Shown here: positions 56,185-64,000 of the stretch, one piece after another
Layout: every line of letters starts with the position of its first letter
Numbering within the stretch: position 1 is the stretch's first letter
Source: CAJQHK01 sp038142525
GTDB taxonomy: Bacteria > Pseudomonadota > Alphaproteobacteria > Rickettsiales > UBA1997
DNA: 64,000 nt
Direction of reading: 5' to 3'
Assembly (NCBI GenBank): GCA_038142525.1
Contig: JAYQKE010000015.1
Span: forward strand, 434,001-498,000
The notes under the pieces: model-generated
The model's database searches: none
The model's input: only the letters and a program-made list of their open reading frames with translations
Told to the model about the DNA's origin: nothing
Program-made: the position numbers and the translations under genes

Positions 56185-58334
56185 TATAGATTTTTTATCA
56201 CTAAATTAAAGCTATATGATCTTTGTTTTTTGGTAAAATCTCCTAGATTTTCTTCAGAAATAGTTAAGCCATAAGAAACACAGCAACCATTATACATTAA
56301 AGAATAATTTTTATTAATAATTTTACCCGCAACCAAGTCTTTAGAAAAGCCCGCATTAACATTTAGCCTTGAAGTTATGTCAATTCCAGCATTGGAATTC
56401 CATTGCTCTCTTACATCGTCATTACTATTGCTGCTTTTTAATAATAAATAATTTCCTGAAAAATTAAGCCTGCTAATAGGAACAAAGTAACTAAAATCAT
56501 TAACTTCATTGTTATAATCTGATTCACTAAGATGAAAATTATAAATTAATGATAAATTATTATCATTTTTATAGGAGATTTTACCAACAATATTTGATTT
56601 ATTATTATCATTAAAACCTCTAATTGTTACATCTTGAGTGGCATTATTGAATTTCTGACTTTGCCCTAAATTTAAATCAAATTCTCCTAAATTATTAAAG
56701 AGATAAGAGTTAAAACCATAACTAACTCTTTGACCAGTTTCATTTCTATCAAATCCGATTAAACGATCATCTAAAAATAAATTTGCCTGAGTTAATTCAT
56801 TATCATTAACATCTTCATTATATAAATTATTGCTTTTATCACGTCTTGGACTGGCCACAAATTTAGCCATAGGCTCAAATATTATCATGTTCTTTTTACC
56901 TTGTCTGGCGATGGGCATTTTCCAGCCGATTGACGCTCTTGGATAATGATTAATCTCTCTTTTTTTATAATCACTATCCGATATGTTGGTATATTTATAA
57001 GCATCATCTATATGATAAAAATTACCCTGCATATTTAATTTTGCCTCAAAAAGATTGCCATAGGCATTATAAGGTAATTTTATTTCTGGAACAAAAGATA
57101 ATCTTCGATATTGCAAACCTTCTCTTCTATGAATTGTGGTTAGGTTAGATAAAAGTGAATATTTTGTATTAAAATATTTTGGCTTGCTTTCGATATAGGA
57201 TTCTAAAATTGGCAAAGCTAAGGGTGAAGTTTTGCGATCTTCATTAACTGATACTTCCTGAATATTAACTGCTTTTGCAGAAAAATATCGCCTTATCTTG
57301 TGATTAATAAAAGCAATATCTGAAACTGTATGCTCAGTAAAATCGGATTTATAATCCCTTAGATATTCCTTATCACCAACATGATTGATATTTAGATTTA
57401 AGTCAGAAAATTTTGATAAGATAAATTTACCTTGAGCGCTCAATTGCCCCCTAAGATCGCGATCTTCTATTTTATTATTTACAGTTAGCGCTCTACTTTC
57501 TTGTTCCAAATTATTATTAGCCAATTCTAGATTTATATCATATGCACCATATTTAATGAGGTGTCGAAATTCATTATTAACTAAAACATGTTTTGTATCT
57601 GGAAAATAGCTGGTTCTAACGGTTAGATCCTTATTATTATCAATATTAACATAATATGGCAAAGTAATGCCCAAGCCAAGATTTTGGGCTTTAGAATAGG
57701 ATGGCGATAAAAACCCTGATTTTCTTTTACTAGCTGGGAATAAGGCTTTAAAATATGGGCTATAAAATACTGGAACATCATAAATTCTAACTACAGGATT
57801 TTTTAACTTAATGGTTTCCTGGTCATTATTTAGTTCAACTATGCTAGAAGATATGGAAAATGGCTCTTTTTGTTTTGTAATTTGATATTTATTACTATTT
57901 TGATCATTAGGACATACTGAAAAAATAGATTTTTTTAGAAATGTTATGTTTTTTTTCTTATTAGCATCCTTGGCTTTGATATATGAGCCATCAAAAAATA
58001 TTAAAGCAGGATTTTCTACTTTTCCGCTAGCAAAATTATCTTTAAATTCAGCTTTGGTGGCAGACATATTACCCATTTGATAATTATCTAGCTTTACATC
58101 TCCTATTGCTGTTATTTTTTTTTCCGTTTGAAAATATTCAATTTTATCGGCAAATATACTATTGCCACCTTTAGTGAATTTTGCATTACCTTTGGCAGAA
58201 ATTTTTTTCCTTTTATTGTCTGACTCTATTTTATTGGCAGTTAATCTTGCGGGCAGTTGATTGATAGCATTTTCTTGTGAAAAAACATTTGAGGAAAATA
58301 GTAAAAATATAATTACTATCAGTAACTTATTCAT
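56184..58334 (-). CDS. lptD: LPS-assembly outer-membrane protein LptD
   Basis: 716 residues, intact. The signal peptide ends SSNVFSQ near residue 20. The OstA-type N-terminal jellyroll has LTANKIESDNKRKKISAKGN and FADKIEYFQTEKKITAIGDV. The large C-terminal barrel includes the conserved PVFYSPYFKALFPASKRKSG and FLSPSYSKAQNLGLGITLPY. It inserts LPS in the outer leaflet. The late CCVS pair near the end may form a disulfide. It overlaps ftsQ by 8 bases. Together with lpxB it implies a lipid A-containing envelope. Confidence 0.93.
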   Translation of the reverse strand: MNKLLIVIIFLLFSSNVFSQENAINQLPARLTANKIESDNKRKKISAKGNAKFTKGGNSIFADKIEYFQTEKKITAIGDVKLDNYQMGNMSATKAEFKDNFASGKVENPALIFFDGSYIKAKDANKKKNITFLKKSIFSVCPNDQNSNKYQITKQKEPFSISSSIVELNNDQETIKLKNPVVRIYDVPVFYSPYFKALFPASKRKSGFLSPSYSKAQNLGLGITLPYYVNIDNNKDLTVRTSYFPDTKHVLVNNEFRHLIKYGAYDINLELANNNLEQESRALTVNNKIEDRDLRGQLSAQGKFILSKFSDLNLNINHVGDKEYLRDYKSDFTEHTVSDIAFINHKIRRYFSAKAVNIQEVSVNEDRKTSPLALPILESYIESKPKYFNTKYSLLSNLTTIHRREGLQYRRLSFVPEIKLPYNAYGNLFEAKLNMQGNFYHIDDAYKYTNISDSDYKKREINHYPRASIGWKMPIARQGKKNMIIFEPMAKFVASPRRDKSNNLYNEDVNDNELTQANLFLDDRLIGFDRNETGQRVSYGFNSYLFNNLGEFDLNLGQSQKFNNATQDVTIRGFNDNNKSNIVGKISYKNDNNLSLIYNFHLSESDYNNEVNDFSYFVPISRLNFSGNYLLLKSSNSNDDVREQWNSNAGIDITSRLNVNAGFSKDLVAGKIINKNYSLMYNGCCVSYGLTISEENLGDFTKKQRSYSFNLVIKNL

Positions 58335-59124
58335 TATTAATTTTTAAGAATGTTTTATTTTCTATTCTAAGATCTATGATGCTGATATTTTCCATTAGGT
58401 CATAATTATTATAAATTTTCTCTAACCTTTTCCAAGCCTTATCAATATTTTTTTCTGGAAGTTTGACCAAAATATTATTATGAAATCTTATATCCCATCT
58501 ACGATCTCCAACTAAACTCACAGAATAGACATTGCGCCCTATCTTTGGCTTGGCAGAAAATATATTAAATAAAGATTTTATTTTTAAATTGGCTTTTGCC
58601 CCATTAGCAATGATCAAATAATCAAAATCATCTATATTTTTAACATCAATTTTAATGCCATCCTTATCTATAATATATCTTTTACCATTATCTTCCCATA
58701 TTGCAAAAGGACTATATTCAACAATTTTGATGTCTAAATTAGAAAAGATATTGCGATTTATAAATACCTCCTTAACCCAATTAATTTTTTCAATTTCTAG
58801 GCGAATTTCATCTATAATTTTTGAACCTAAATTCTTAAAGTCAGTATTTTTACCTTTTGCATTTATTATCTTCTTGATTTTTTGTTCATCAGTATGAACT
58901 ACGCCAATAATATTAACTTTATTATATGAAAGATTGAATAATTTTAATATTTTGGTTTTTTGTGAATTAAATTGATTTTTTATAATATTGTAAGAGCTGT
59001 CATCAATTATAACAAAGGCAACAGAAGCTGTTACTAATATTAGGAAAAAAATAGTTATAATTTTTTTCAGTAATTTTTGATGTAAAAATAGATGTCTTTT
59101 TATTAATTGTTTAAATTCTATCAT
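58327..59124 (-). CDS. ftsQ: Cell division protein FtsQ
   Basis: 265 residues. It has a basic cytoplasmic tail, one membrane helix (IITIFFLILVTASVAFVII, about residues 22-40), a POTRA domain (YNKVNIIGVVHTDEQKIKKI ... WVKEVFINRNIFSNLDIKIV) and the beta domain with GDRRWDIRFHNNILVKLPE. It links early and late divisome proteins. Normally it lies among mur/fts genes; here it sits between lysK and lptD, overlapping both. That shows the division cluster has been broken up. Confidence 0.88.
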   Translation of the reverse strand: MIEFKQLIKRHLFLHQKLLKKIITIFFLILVTASVAFVIIDDSSYNIIKNQFNSQKTKILKLFNLSYNKVNIIGVVHTDEQKIKKIINAKGKNTDFKNLGSKIIDEIRLEIEKINWVKEVFINRNIFSNLDIKIVEYSPFAIWEDNGKRYIIDKDGIKIDVKNIDDFDYLIIANGAKANLKIKSLFNIFSAKPKIGRNVYSVSLVGDRRWDIRFHNNILVKLPEKNIDKAWKRLEKIYNNYDLMENISIIDLRIENKTFLKINNE

Positions 59125-60664
59125 CTATCATCTGGATAAAATTAGAAATACCAAATAAGGCAATAAAAGAACCCATTCTTGGGCCATTTTGACTACCAAA
59201 AAGCGTTTGATAAAAACAAGAAAACCAATCTTTCATATTATTTTCATAGCCAAATTCTCGGCCAGTTTCATAAATTAAATTTTGTAATAATTTACCATCT
59301 TTAGAATCAGATTCTGCAATATTTTCGAGTTTTGTTTTAAGAGAAATCATGGCATTTTTTTCATTCTCAGTAATTTCTCGATATTTTTTATGTTTTTTAA
59401 TAAAGTCATTATAATAATTGATGGCAGAATTCACCATTTTAGCTAAAAATGGTGAATTTTCTTTATCTAAACCCTCCTCATATTTGGAGATAAAACCCCA
59501 TAAAATATCATCATTTTCTGGATTACAAGCACTAGCCAAATTTAATAAAAGAGAATAGCTGATATCACATTTTTTAGTTGGTTTATCATGAAAATGAATA
59601 TGGTTAATTGGATTATCTAATTTTTTTATTTCATCCTCTTCCTTTAAATAAGAGTTTAAAAAAGCGATATATTCATCCGTTGTTTTGGGAATTACATCAA
59701 AATGCAATCTCTTGGCAGTTTTTGGTTTTTGAAACATAAAAAGTGACAAAGATTCTGCGGGAGCATATTTAAGCCATTGATCAATTGTAATACCATTACC
59801 TTTGGATTTTGAAATTTTGGCACCATCTTCACTAAGAAACATTTCGTAACAATAATTTACTGGAGGAGTTTTTCCTAGGATTTGACAAATTTTACGGTAA
59901 ATTGGTTCATTTGGTAAATGATCTTTGCCATAAATTTCATAATCAACTTCAAAAGAATACCATCTAGCGCCAAAATCAATTTTCCATTGCAATTTGCAAT
60001 TACCATCTAAAACTGAAACCTCTTTTTCATTATCATTTTCATCTTTGTAAATTACCGTTGCATTTTCCTTATTAATTCCAACCACCCCTTTTTCAATCAC
60101 TTTTCCAGAATCTGGATCAATTGGCATAATTGGACTATAGGTTTTTTGCCTTTCTTCTCCAAGGGTTGGCAACATTAAATTCATTAATTCATCATATTTT
60201 TCTAAAACCTTGAGCATTGTATCATTAAAATCACCAGATTTGTACTTTTTGGTAGCCGAAATAAATTCATAATCAAAATCAAAGTGATCTAAAAAATCTT
60301 TTAGGCGCTTATTCATATGTTCACCGTAAGATTTTGTAGTTTCAAATGGATCAGGAACCAAAGTGAGAGGGCGACCAAGATTATTTTTAATCAATTCTTG
60401 ATTTGGCAAATTATCTGGGACTTTGCGTAGAGCGTCAATATCGTCAGAAATACAAAGAAGTTTAGTTGGAATTTCTGGAGCCAATTTTTTAAAAGCATTC
60501 ATAACAAAACTGGTTCTTACCACTTCGCCAAAAGTGCCGATATGAGGCAATCCTGATGGGCCATAGCCTGTTTCAAACAAAACATAACCTTTTTTTGGTG
60601 TTTTATTTTGGATCTTTTTTAATATTCTACCAGCTTCAATGAAGGGCCAAGATTTTTGATTCAT
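59111..60664 (-). CDS. lysK: Lysyl-tRNA synthetase, class I
   Basis: 517 residues, intact. A Rossmann-fold class I enzyme, found in archaea, alphaproteobacteria and a few others, in place of the common class II LysS. The HIGH-type motif is SGLPHIGTFGEVVRTSF near residue 34; the KMSKS-type motif is AKISKSKGNGITIDQWL near residue 278. An alpha-helical anticodon domain follows. It charges tRNA-Lys. It overlaps ftsQ by 14 bases and heads a leftward operon. Confidence 0.95.
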   Translation of the reverse strand: MNQKSWPFIEAGRILKKIQNKTPKKGYVLFETGYGPSGLPHIGTFGEVVRTSFVMNAFKKLAPEIPTKLLCISDDIDALRKVPDNLPNQELIKNNLGRPLTLVPDPFETTKSYGEHMNKRLKDFLDHFDFDYEFISATKKYKSGDFNDTMLKVLEKYDELMNLMLPTLGEERQKTYSPIMPIDPDSGKVIEKGVVGINKENATVIYKDENDNEKEVSVLDGNCKLQWKIDFGARWYSFEVDYEIYGKDHLPNEPIYRKICQILGKTPPVNYCYEMFLSEDGAKISKSKGNGITIDQWLKYAPAESLSLFMFQKPKTAKRLHFDVIPKTTDEYIAFLNSYLKEEDEIKKLDNPINHIHFHDKPTKKCDISYSLLLNLASACNPENDDILWGFISKYEEGLDKENSPFLAKMVNSAINYYNDFIKKHKKYREITENEKNAMISLKTKLENIAESDSKDGKLLQNLIYETGREFGYENNMKDWFSCFYQTLFGSQNGPRMGSFIALFGISNFIQMIDDRI

Positions 60665-60902
60665 TATAGTTACTTTAATTTTTTAATAAGCTCTCAAAAT
60701 GTCATTGTACTAGTTGCTATTTTAACTGCAATATTTTTTGTAATTTTTGAAATAGAGTGGGAGATATTTTTCTATTGCAAAATTTATTAGCTATAATTAC
60801 TCTTATGACCACATTCATTGATTGGGTAACAAAATAGATCATGATTTGTATATTTTTTCTATTTCGGGCAGTATATTGCGACGAGTAGAATATCAGCACT
60901 TT

Positions 60903-60978
60903 GGGGATATAGCTCAGCTGGTAGAGCGCCTGCTTTGCACGCAGGAGGTCAGGAGTTCGACTCTCCTTATCTCCACCA
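60903..60978 (+). tRNA. tRNA-Ala (TGC)
   Basis: A cloverleaf with acceptor GGGGATA/TATCTCC, D-arm GCTC/GAGC, anticodon stem-loop CCTGC-TTTGCAC-GCAGG, and T-arm AGGAG-TTCGACT-CTCCT. Discriminator A and encoded CCA are present. It stands alone; the usual rRNA spacer context is absent, as is common where the rRNA operon is split. Confidence 0.97.
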
Positions 60979-61375
60979 TTCTTTCGTAGAATTTTTAGAT
61001 TATGCCAAATCTTGGTTTAATTCGACTCTTAAGGGATTTGGAAATAAAATTTTATAAAATAACTTCACACATAGCTTTCTTAAATTATTTTATTTTCAAG
61101 TGGCGACATTTCTATTTTGAATGATAGTTGTCTATAAAAAGGGTCAAAAAGATCAATTTTGCTAAATACATATTTTAGTTTTTCAGAGGTTCCCAAAGAT
61201 AGGGATTAACATGCAATATTGATGAGCTATAAATTTTCCTTGATTTTTAATATTTAAGGGGGCAAAATCTCTAAAAATTGGCTATGAATGGTGATATTCA
61301 TTATGATTTATAGCTTATTTATATTTAAAATTATAATGGTAAATTATAATTTAATTAACTTTAATTCAATTACAT
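60979..61375. other. Gene-free stretch with mobile-element scraps
   Basis: Contains TAGTTGTCTATA near 61126, also found after the IS630 remnant at 47.8 kb, and the right half of a MITE at 61135-61193. The last part, up to 61375, is AT-rich and must hold the HU promoter, which I cannot place securely. No gene is seen. Confidence 0.5.
61135..61193. repeat. Right half of an IS5-family MITE
   Basis: AAAAAGGGTCAAAAAGATCA through TTTTTCAGAGGTTCC matches the right part of MITE 3, including the perfect terminal TCAGAGGTTCC. The left half is missing, replaced by IS630-end-like DNA. Confidence 0.85.
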
Positions 61376-61657
61376 ATGTCTATTGTAACTAAAGCAAATA
61401 TTGCTGCTGAACTTGCAGAAAAAACTGGTACAAGCAAAACTGAAGCTGCGAACAATCTTAATGCTGTTTTGGATATTATTGCAGATAACCTTAAGTCAAA
61501 TGATAAAGTTCAATTTACTGGATTTGGTTCATTTATCGCTGAAGATAAAGCAGAAACAACTGGTAGAAACCCAAAAACTGGTGAATCTATCAAAATTCCA
61601 GCTAGAAGATCTGTTAGATTTAAAGTTGGCGATTTACTAAAAAAAGCTGTTAACTAA
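61376..61657 (+). CDS. hup: DNA-binding protein HU
   Basis: A 93-residue histone-like dimer subunit that bends and compacts DNA. The helical base is IVTKANIAAELAEKTGTSKT. The DNA-gripping arm is GFGSFIAEDKAETTGRNPKT, with the intercalating Pro in GRNPKTGESIKIPARRSVRF. The frame is intact and of standard length. A strong hairpin follows its stop, so it is probably transcribed alone. Confidence 0.96.
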   Translation: MSIVTKANIAAELAEKTGTSKTEAANNLNAVLDIIADNLKSNDKVQFTGFGSFIAEDKAETTGRNPKTGESIKIPARRSVRFKVGDLLKKAVN

Positions 61658-61671
61658 TAATTAGTTAATGC

Positions 61672-61702
61672 GATATTGGTAATAAATTATATTACCAATA
61701 TC
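61672..61702 (+). terminator. Hairpin terminator after HU
   Basis: A perfect 13-bp stem GATATTGGTAATA / TATTACCAATATC with loop AATTA, 15 bases past the HU stop. The T-tract after it is weak (TACAATTTT). A second perfect palindrome, TTAACTAAT-A-ATTAGTTAA, overlaps the stop codon itself at 61650-61668. Confidence 0.7.
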
Positions 61703-61783
61703 TACAATTTTCTCCTAGGAACCTTTTCATGGCTCCAAAATTCTCGCCTATAACACACCGACTCTACCTATAATACAATTAAT

Positions 61784-61812
61784 TTGACTAAAATAATCAA
61801 GATAATTACAAT
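61784..61812 (+). promoter_or_regulatory. Sigma70-type promoter for the NDUFA12-DUF2155-rpe run
   Basis: TTGACT (61784-61789), an exact 17-base spacer, then TACAAT (61807-61812), 33 bases ahead of the ATG at 61845. This is the best -35/-10 match I found in the window. Confidence 0.6.
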
Positions 61813-61844
61813 GGTGGTCGTTTAATAAATATTGATTTTGAATT

Positions 61845-62150
61845 ATGAGTGATTTTTTTAATAAATTAATAATTAAATTATTTGCAGATAGGGTGGGTCA
61901 AGATGAATTCGGAAATTCTTACTATAAATCAAAATCTGGTAAAAAATATGTAATTTATAATGGAATAGTTGAAAGTTCTAAAATTCCACCAAATTGGCAT
62001 TTATGGCTTCACAATATCCATGATAAAATTATACCAAATTCTTTATATGCTTGGCAAAAAATTCACATACCAAATTTAACAGGCACGCAATATAGAAAAT
62101 CATTACCGAAAATTAAACAATCATATCAATCTTGGCAACCAACTAACTAA
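61845..62150 (+). CDS. NADH:ubiquinone oxidoreductase accessory subunit, NDUFA12 family
   Basis: 101 residues. It matches the B17.2/NDUFA12 family: GQDEFGNSYYKSKSGKKYVI, KIPPNWHLWLHNIHDKI and HIPNLTGTQYRK. This accessory subunit of complex I is shared by mitochondria and alphaproteobacteria and helps assemble the arm that contacts quinone. Its presence agrees with nuoM/nuoN at 26-28 kb. It is followed closely by a DUF2155 gene, an arrangement common in alphaproteobacteria. Confidence 0.9.
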   Translation: MSDFFNKLIIKLFADRVGQDEFGNSYYKSKSGKKYVIYNGIVESSKIPPNWHLWLHNIHDKIIPNSLYAWQKIHIPNLTGTQYRKSLPKIKQSYQSWQPTN

Positions 62151-62216
62151 GATAAAGAGTAGCAAATTATTATCTTTGATAAATTGGTAAATTTGTTTCA
62201 AATTCAGATAGTGAAA

Positions 62217-62660
62217 ATGACCAAAATAAAATTTATATTTTTTATATTTACTCTTGCCGTTAGTTCTGCAGTTTTTGCTAATGAAGCAAAAGATCAAATC
62301 CAAACTAAACAAGCTGATTCGGTATATTTAAAAGATATTCCGAATAATCAATTTACTGATTATGCCAGAATACAAATTCTTGATAAGATAATGGCCAGTA
62401 GCATTGAAGAAGATATTAAAATTTCTGAAATATATCAATTTCAAAACCTATCAATTGTAATACATAAATGCTGGAAATCAAAACCAGAAGAAAGACCAGA
62501 AAATAAAGCATTAATTACTGTAAAAGAATATAAAAAATCTACCAATGAGGAAAATGTTGTTTTTAATGGCTGGATGTTGTCATCATCACCATCCATTTCA
62601 TCAATGGAGCATGTGATATATGACATAACTTTAATTAAATGTTTAAGCAAGGATGACTGA
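62217..62660 (+). CDS. DUF2155-domain secreted protein
   Basis: About 147 residues from ATG 62217, chosen because it puts the signal peptide (TKIKFIFFIFTLAVSSAVFA) at the start; a GTG-type start 33 bases earlier adds nothing. The domain contains RIQILDKIMASSIEEDIKIS, FQNLSIVIHKCWKSKPEERP and FNGWMLSSSPSISSMEHVIY, the conserved DUF2155 pattern with its paired Cys. It is periplasmic and of unknown function, but usually neighbours NDUFA12. It overlaps rpe by 8 bases. Confidence 0.87.
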   Translation: MTKIKFIFFIFTLAVSSAVFANEAKDQIQTKQADSVYLKDIPNNQFTDYARIQILDKIMASSIEEDIKISEIYQFQNLSIVIHKCWKSKPEERPENKALITVKEYKKSTNEENVVFNGWMLSSSPSISSMEHVIYDITLIKCLSKDD

Positions 62661-63297
62661 AATTGCCCCGTCAATTTTATCAGCTGATTTTTCTAAATTA
62701 GGAGAGGAGGTAAAAAAAATATCTAATTGTAATAATGTAAATTATCTCCATTTGGATGTGATGGACGGTAATTTTGTGCCTAATATCACTATTGGTCCCG
62801 ATGTAATAAAATCTATTCGTAAAGAATCGGACCTAATATTTGATACCCATCTGATGATTAATAATCCAGAAAATCATATCAAAGCATTTGTAGATGCTGG
62901 ATCGGATATTATTACAATTCATTATGAGGCAACAACTCATATTGATTCGGTCCTAACACAAATAAAATCTTTAGATAAAAAGGCTGGGATTTCAATTGTA
63001 CCATCGACTAATGAAAATGTTTTAGATTATATTTTAGATAAGGTTGATTTAATATTGGTAATGACAGTGAATCCAGGATTTGGTGGTCAAAAATTTTTAG
63101 AATCTCAGATCGAAAAGATTAGAAATATTCGTCAAAAAATTGATAATTCTGGAAAAGATATTTTATTACAAGTTGATGGTGGTATTAATGATAAAACAGC
63201 TAAAATATCTGTGGAAGCTGGAGCGGATATTTTAGTATCTGGCTCATATATCTTCAATCATGATAATTACCAAGAAAAAATAAATAAGCTGATTTAA
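62653..63297 (+). CDS. rpe: Ribulose-phosphate 3-epimerase
   Basis: A 214-residue TIM barrel of the pentose phosphate pathway that interconverts ribulose-5-P and xylulose-5-P. It has APSILSADFSKLGEEV, the metal/catalytic LHLDVMDGNFVPNITIGP, DTHLMINNPENHIKAF, ILVMTVNPGFGGQKF and LLQVDGGINDKTAK. Catalytic Asp residues lie in the HLDVMDG and VDGGI motifs. The frame is intact. Confidence 0.96.
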   Translation: MTEIAPSILSADFSKLGEEVKKISNCNNVNYLHLDVMDGNFVPNITIGPDVIKSIRKESDLIFDTHLMINNPENHIKAFVDAGSDIITIHYEATTHIDSVLTQIKSLDKKAGISIVPSTNENVLDYILDKVDLILVMTVNPGFGGQKFLESQIEKIRNIRQKIDNSGKDILLQVDGGINDKTAKISVEAGADILVSGSYIFNHDNYQEKINKLI

Positions 63298-63298
63298 A

Positions 63299-64000
63299 AT
63301 GACCAAAAAATTAACATCAGACAAAAATCCCTCAGCCCTATCCAATAAAGAATCAATTAGTAGAATGATTGCCTTAATAGGCTTTCTATCGCTAAATGTT
63401 ATGGCGATATTTTCGGATGAAATTATTAATCAAATCAAATCAAATATCCAAGAAAAGCCAGCAATCTTAGAGGTTCAAGAAAAAAAGAAACAAATAATTG
63501 AAGTGCAGCAGGTGGTCAAAAGCATTAAATCTGAGGAATTAATTCAGCTACAAGAAAAATATCAGGAATTAAGTGCTAAATATGATAATCTTGATGATAA
63601 AATATCCAAAATGCAAAATCATCAAAACTCATCAAAAATAATTCTAACCTATTTTGATTTATTAAAAAAATTCAAAATGGAGAGAATTATCAAAATGAGT
63701 TATTAATAACAAAATTACTGATAAATAAAGAAAGTGAACTATATCAATATTTTTTGGAATTAGAAAATTTACTAAAAAATAATATCAAAACAAATAAAGA
63801 AATTATTAATAATTTTGATAAGATTATTAGTGAACTGATAACACATTATCGCCAAAATGATGATGATACTTTGATATCTAAAATAAAAAATAACATTTTA
63901 AGTCATATAACCATAAGAAAAATAAAATTTGAGGAGCAAGATGAGACAAAAATTAATTATTTAATCTATGAAATAGAAAGAGACCTAAAATCTGAAGATT
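63299..64000 (+). pseudogene. Membrane-anchored coiled-coil protein (mitofilin-like), frameshifted and cut by the window end
   Basis: Part one (63299-63706): a polar N-terminus, one membrane helix (SRMIALIGFLSLNVMAIF, about residues 21-38), then a long coiled coil (LQEKYQELSAKYDNLDDKIS). A run of seven A near 63664-63670 breaks the frame; eight A gives LLKKIQNGENYQNELLITKL and an open frame to position 64000. The layout of TM, coiled coil and helical C-terminus resembles alphaproteobacterial Mic60/mitofilin homologues, but the signature C-terminus is outside the window. It starts 1 base after rpe. Confidence 0.6.

Noticed and set aside
60717..60899. A 60-codon leftward frame before tRNA-Ala
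   Set aside because: It overlaps the expected tRNA promoter region, has no family resemblance, and looks like a chance AT-rich frame.

Overview
The window is 64 kb of very AT-rich DNA. It looks like an alphaproteobacterium, most likely a Rickettsiales-like or other host-associated lineage. The signs are a VirB3 of the Rickettsiales vir type, a class I lysyl-tRNA synthetase, COQ9 and NDUFA12 homologues, a DUF2155 protein, CvpA, and many insertion sequences (IS) and broken genes. It also carries leuC, argJ, hisH and aroA, so it keeps more amino-acid biosynthesis than Rickettsia proper. A Deianiraea-like or similarly less reduced lineage would fit, but that is an inference and the species is not identified.

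Layout. 0.1-8.2 kb: nrdA, a RelE/RelB-type toxin-antitoxin pair, tgt, a HAD phosphatase, comEC and ychF. 8.3-13.5 kb: an IS5-like element inserted into the last codons of a ZnuA-type metal-binding gene, then a His-rich outer-membrane protein, a small His/Cys protein and argJ; three of these form a probable zinc-uptake locus. 13.6-20.7 kb: kefB-like, parB, a sensor kinase, a lipoprotein, hisH, lpxB and mreC, closely packed. 20.8-23.8 kb: an IS graveyard (IS256, IS1, IS630, yjdF fragment). 24-32 kb: an ABC exporter, nuoM, nuoN, aroA, a small gene split by IS3, and tRNA-Ile2. 32-35 kb: mrp, virB3, ppa, era. 35-43.4 kb: an IS256 remnant inside a SOUL gene, then dxr, two yceI genes, cytochrome b561, fabG, cvpA, coq9 and leuC. 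43.5-55 kb: a second copy of the yjdF/IS630 block, a large acyltransferase, tRNA-fMet, a Cys-rich pilin-like gene, tadA, an ETHE1-like hydrolase, pdhC, and a nested IS3/IS5 composite. 55-64 kb: alkC, lptD, ftsQ, lysK, tRNA-Ala, HU, NDUFA12, DUF2155, rpe and the start of a coiled-coil membrane protein.

Mobile DNA dominates the biology. One IS5-like family shares its 11-bp end GGAACCTCTGA with at least three miniature elements (MITEs), each with a matching 4-bp target duplication. An IS3 family duplicates TTA. Several insertions can be reversed on paper to recover the original gene ends (znuA, fabG, alkC, and a small 85-residue protein).

About a dozen core genes (nrdA, tgt, comEC, ychF, argJ, kefB, lpxB, nuoM, aroA, fabG, cyb561, alkC) are interrupted by single-base indels or stops, often in homopolymers. 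Their neighbours are intact and well conserved. I read most of these as possible sequence errors in a draft assembly, with true decay as the alternative. Entries for such genes give the whole reconstructed span and are typed as pseudogene because the frame as given is broken.
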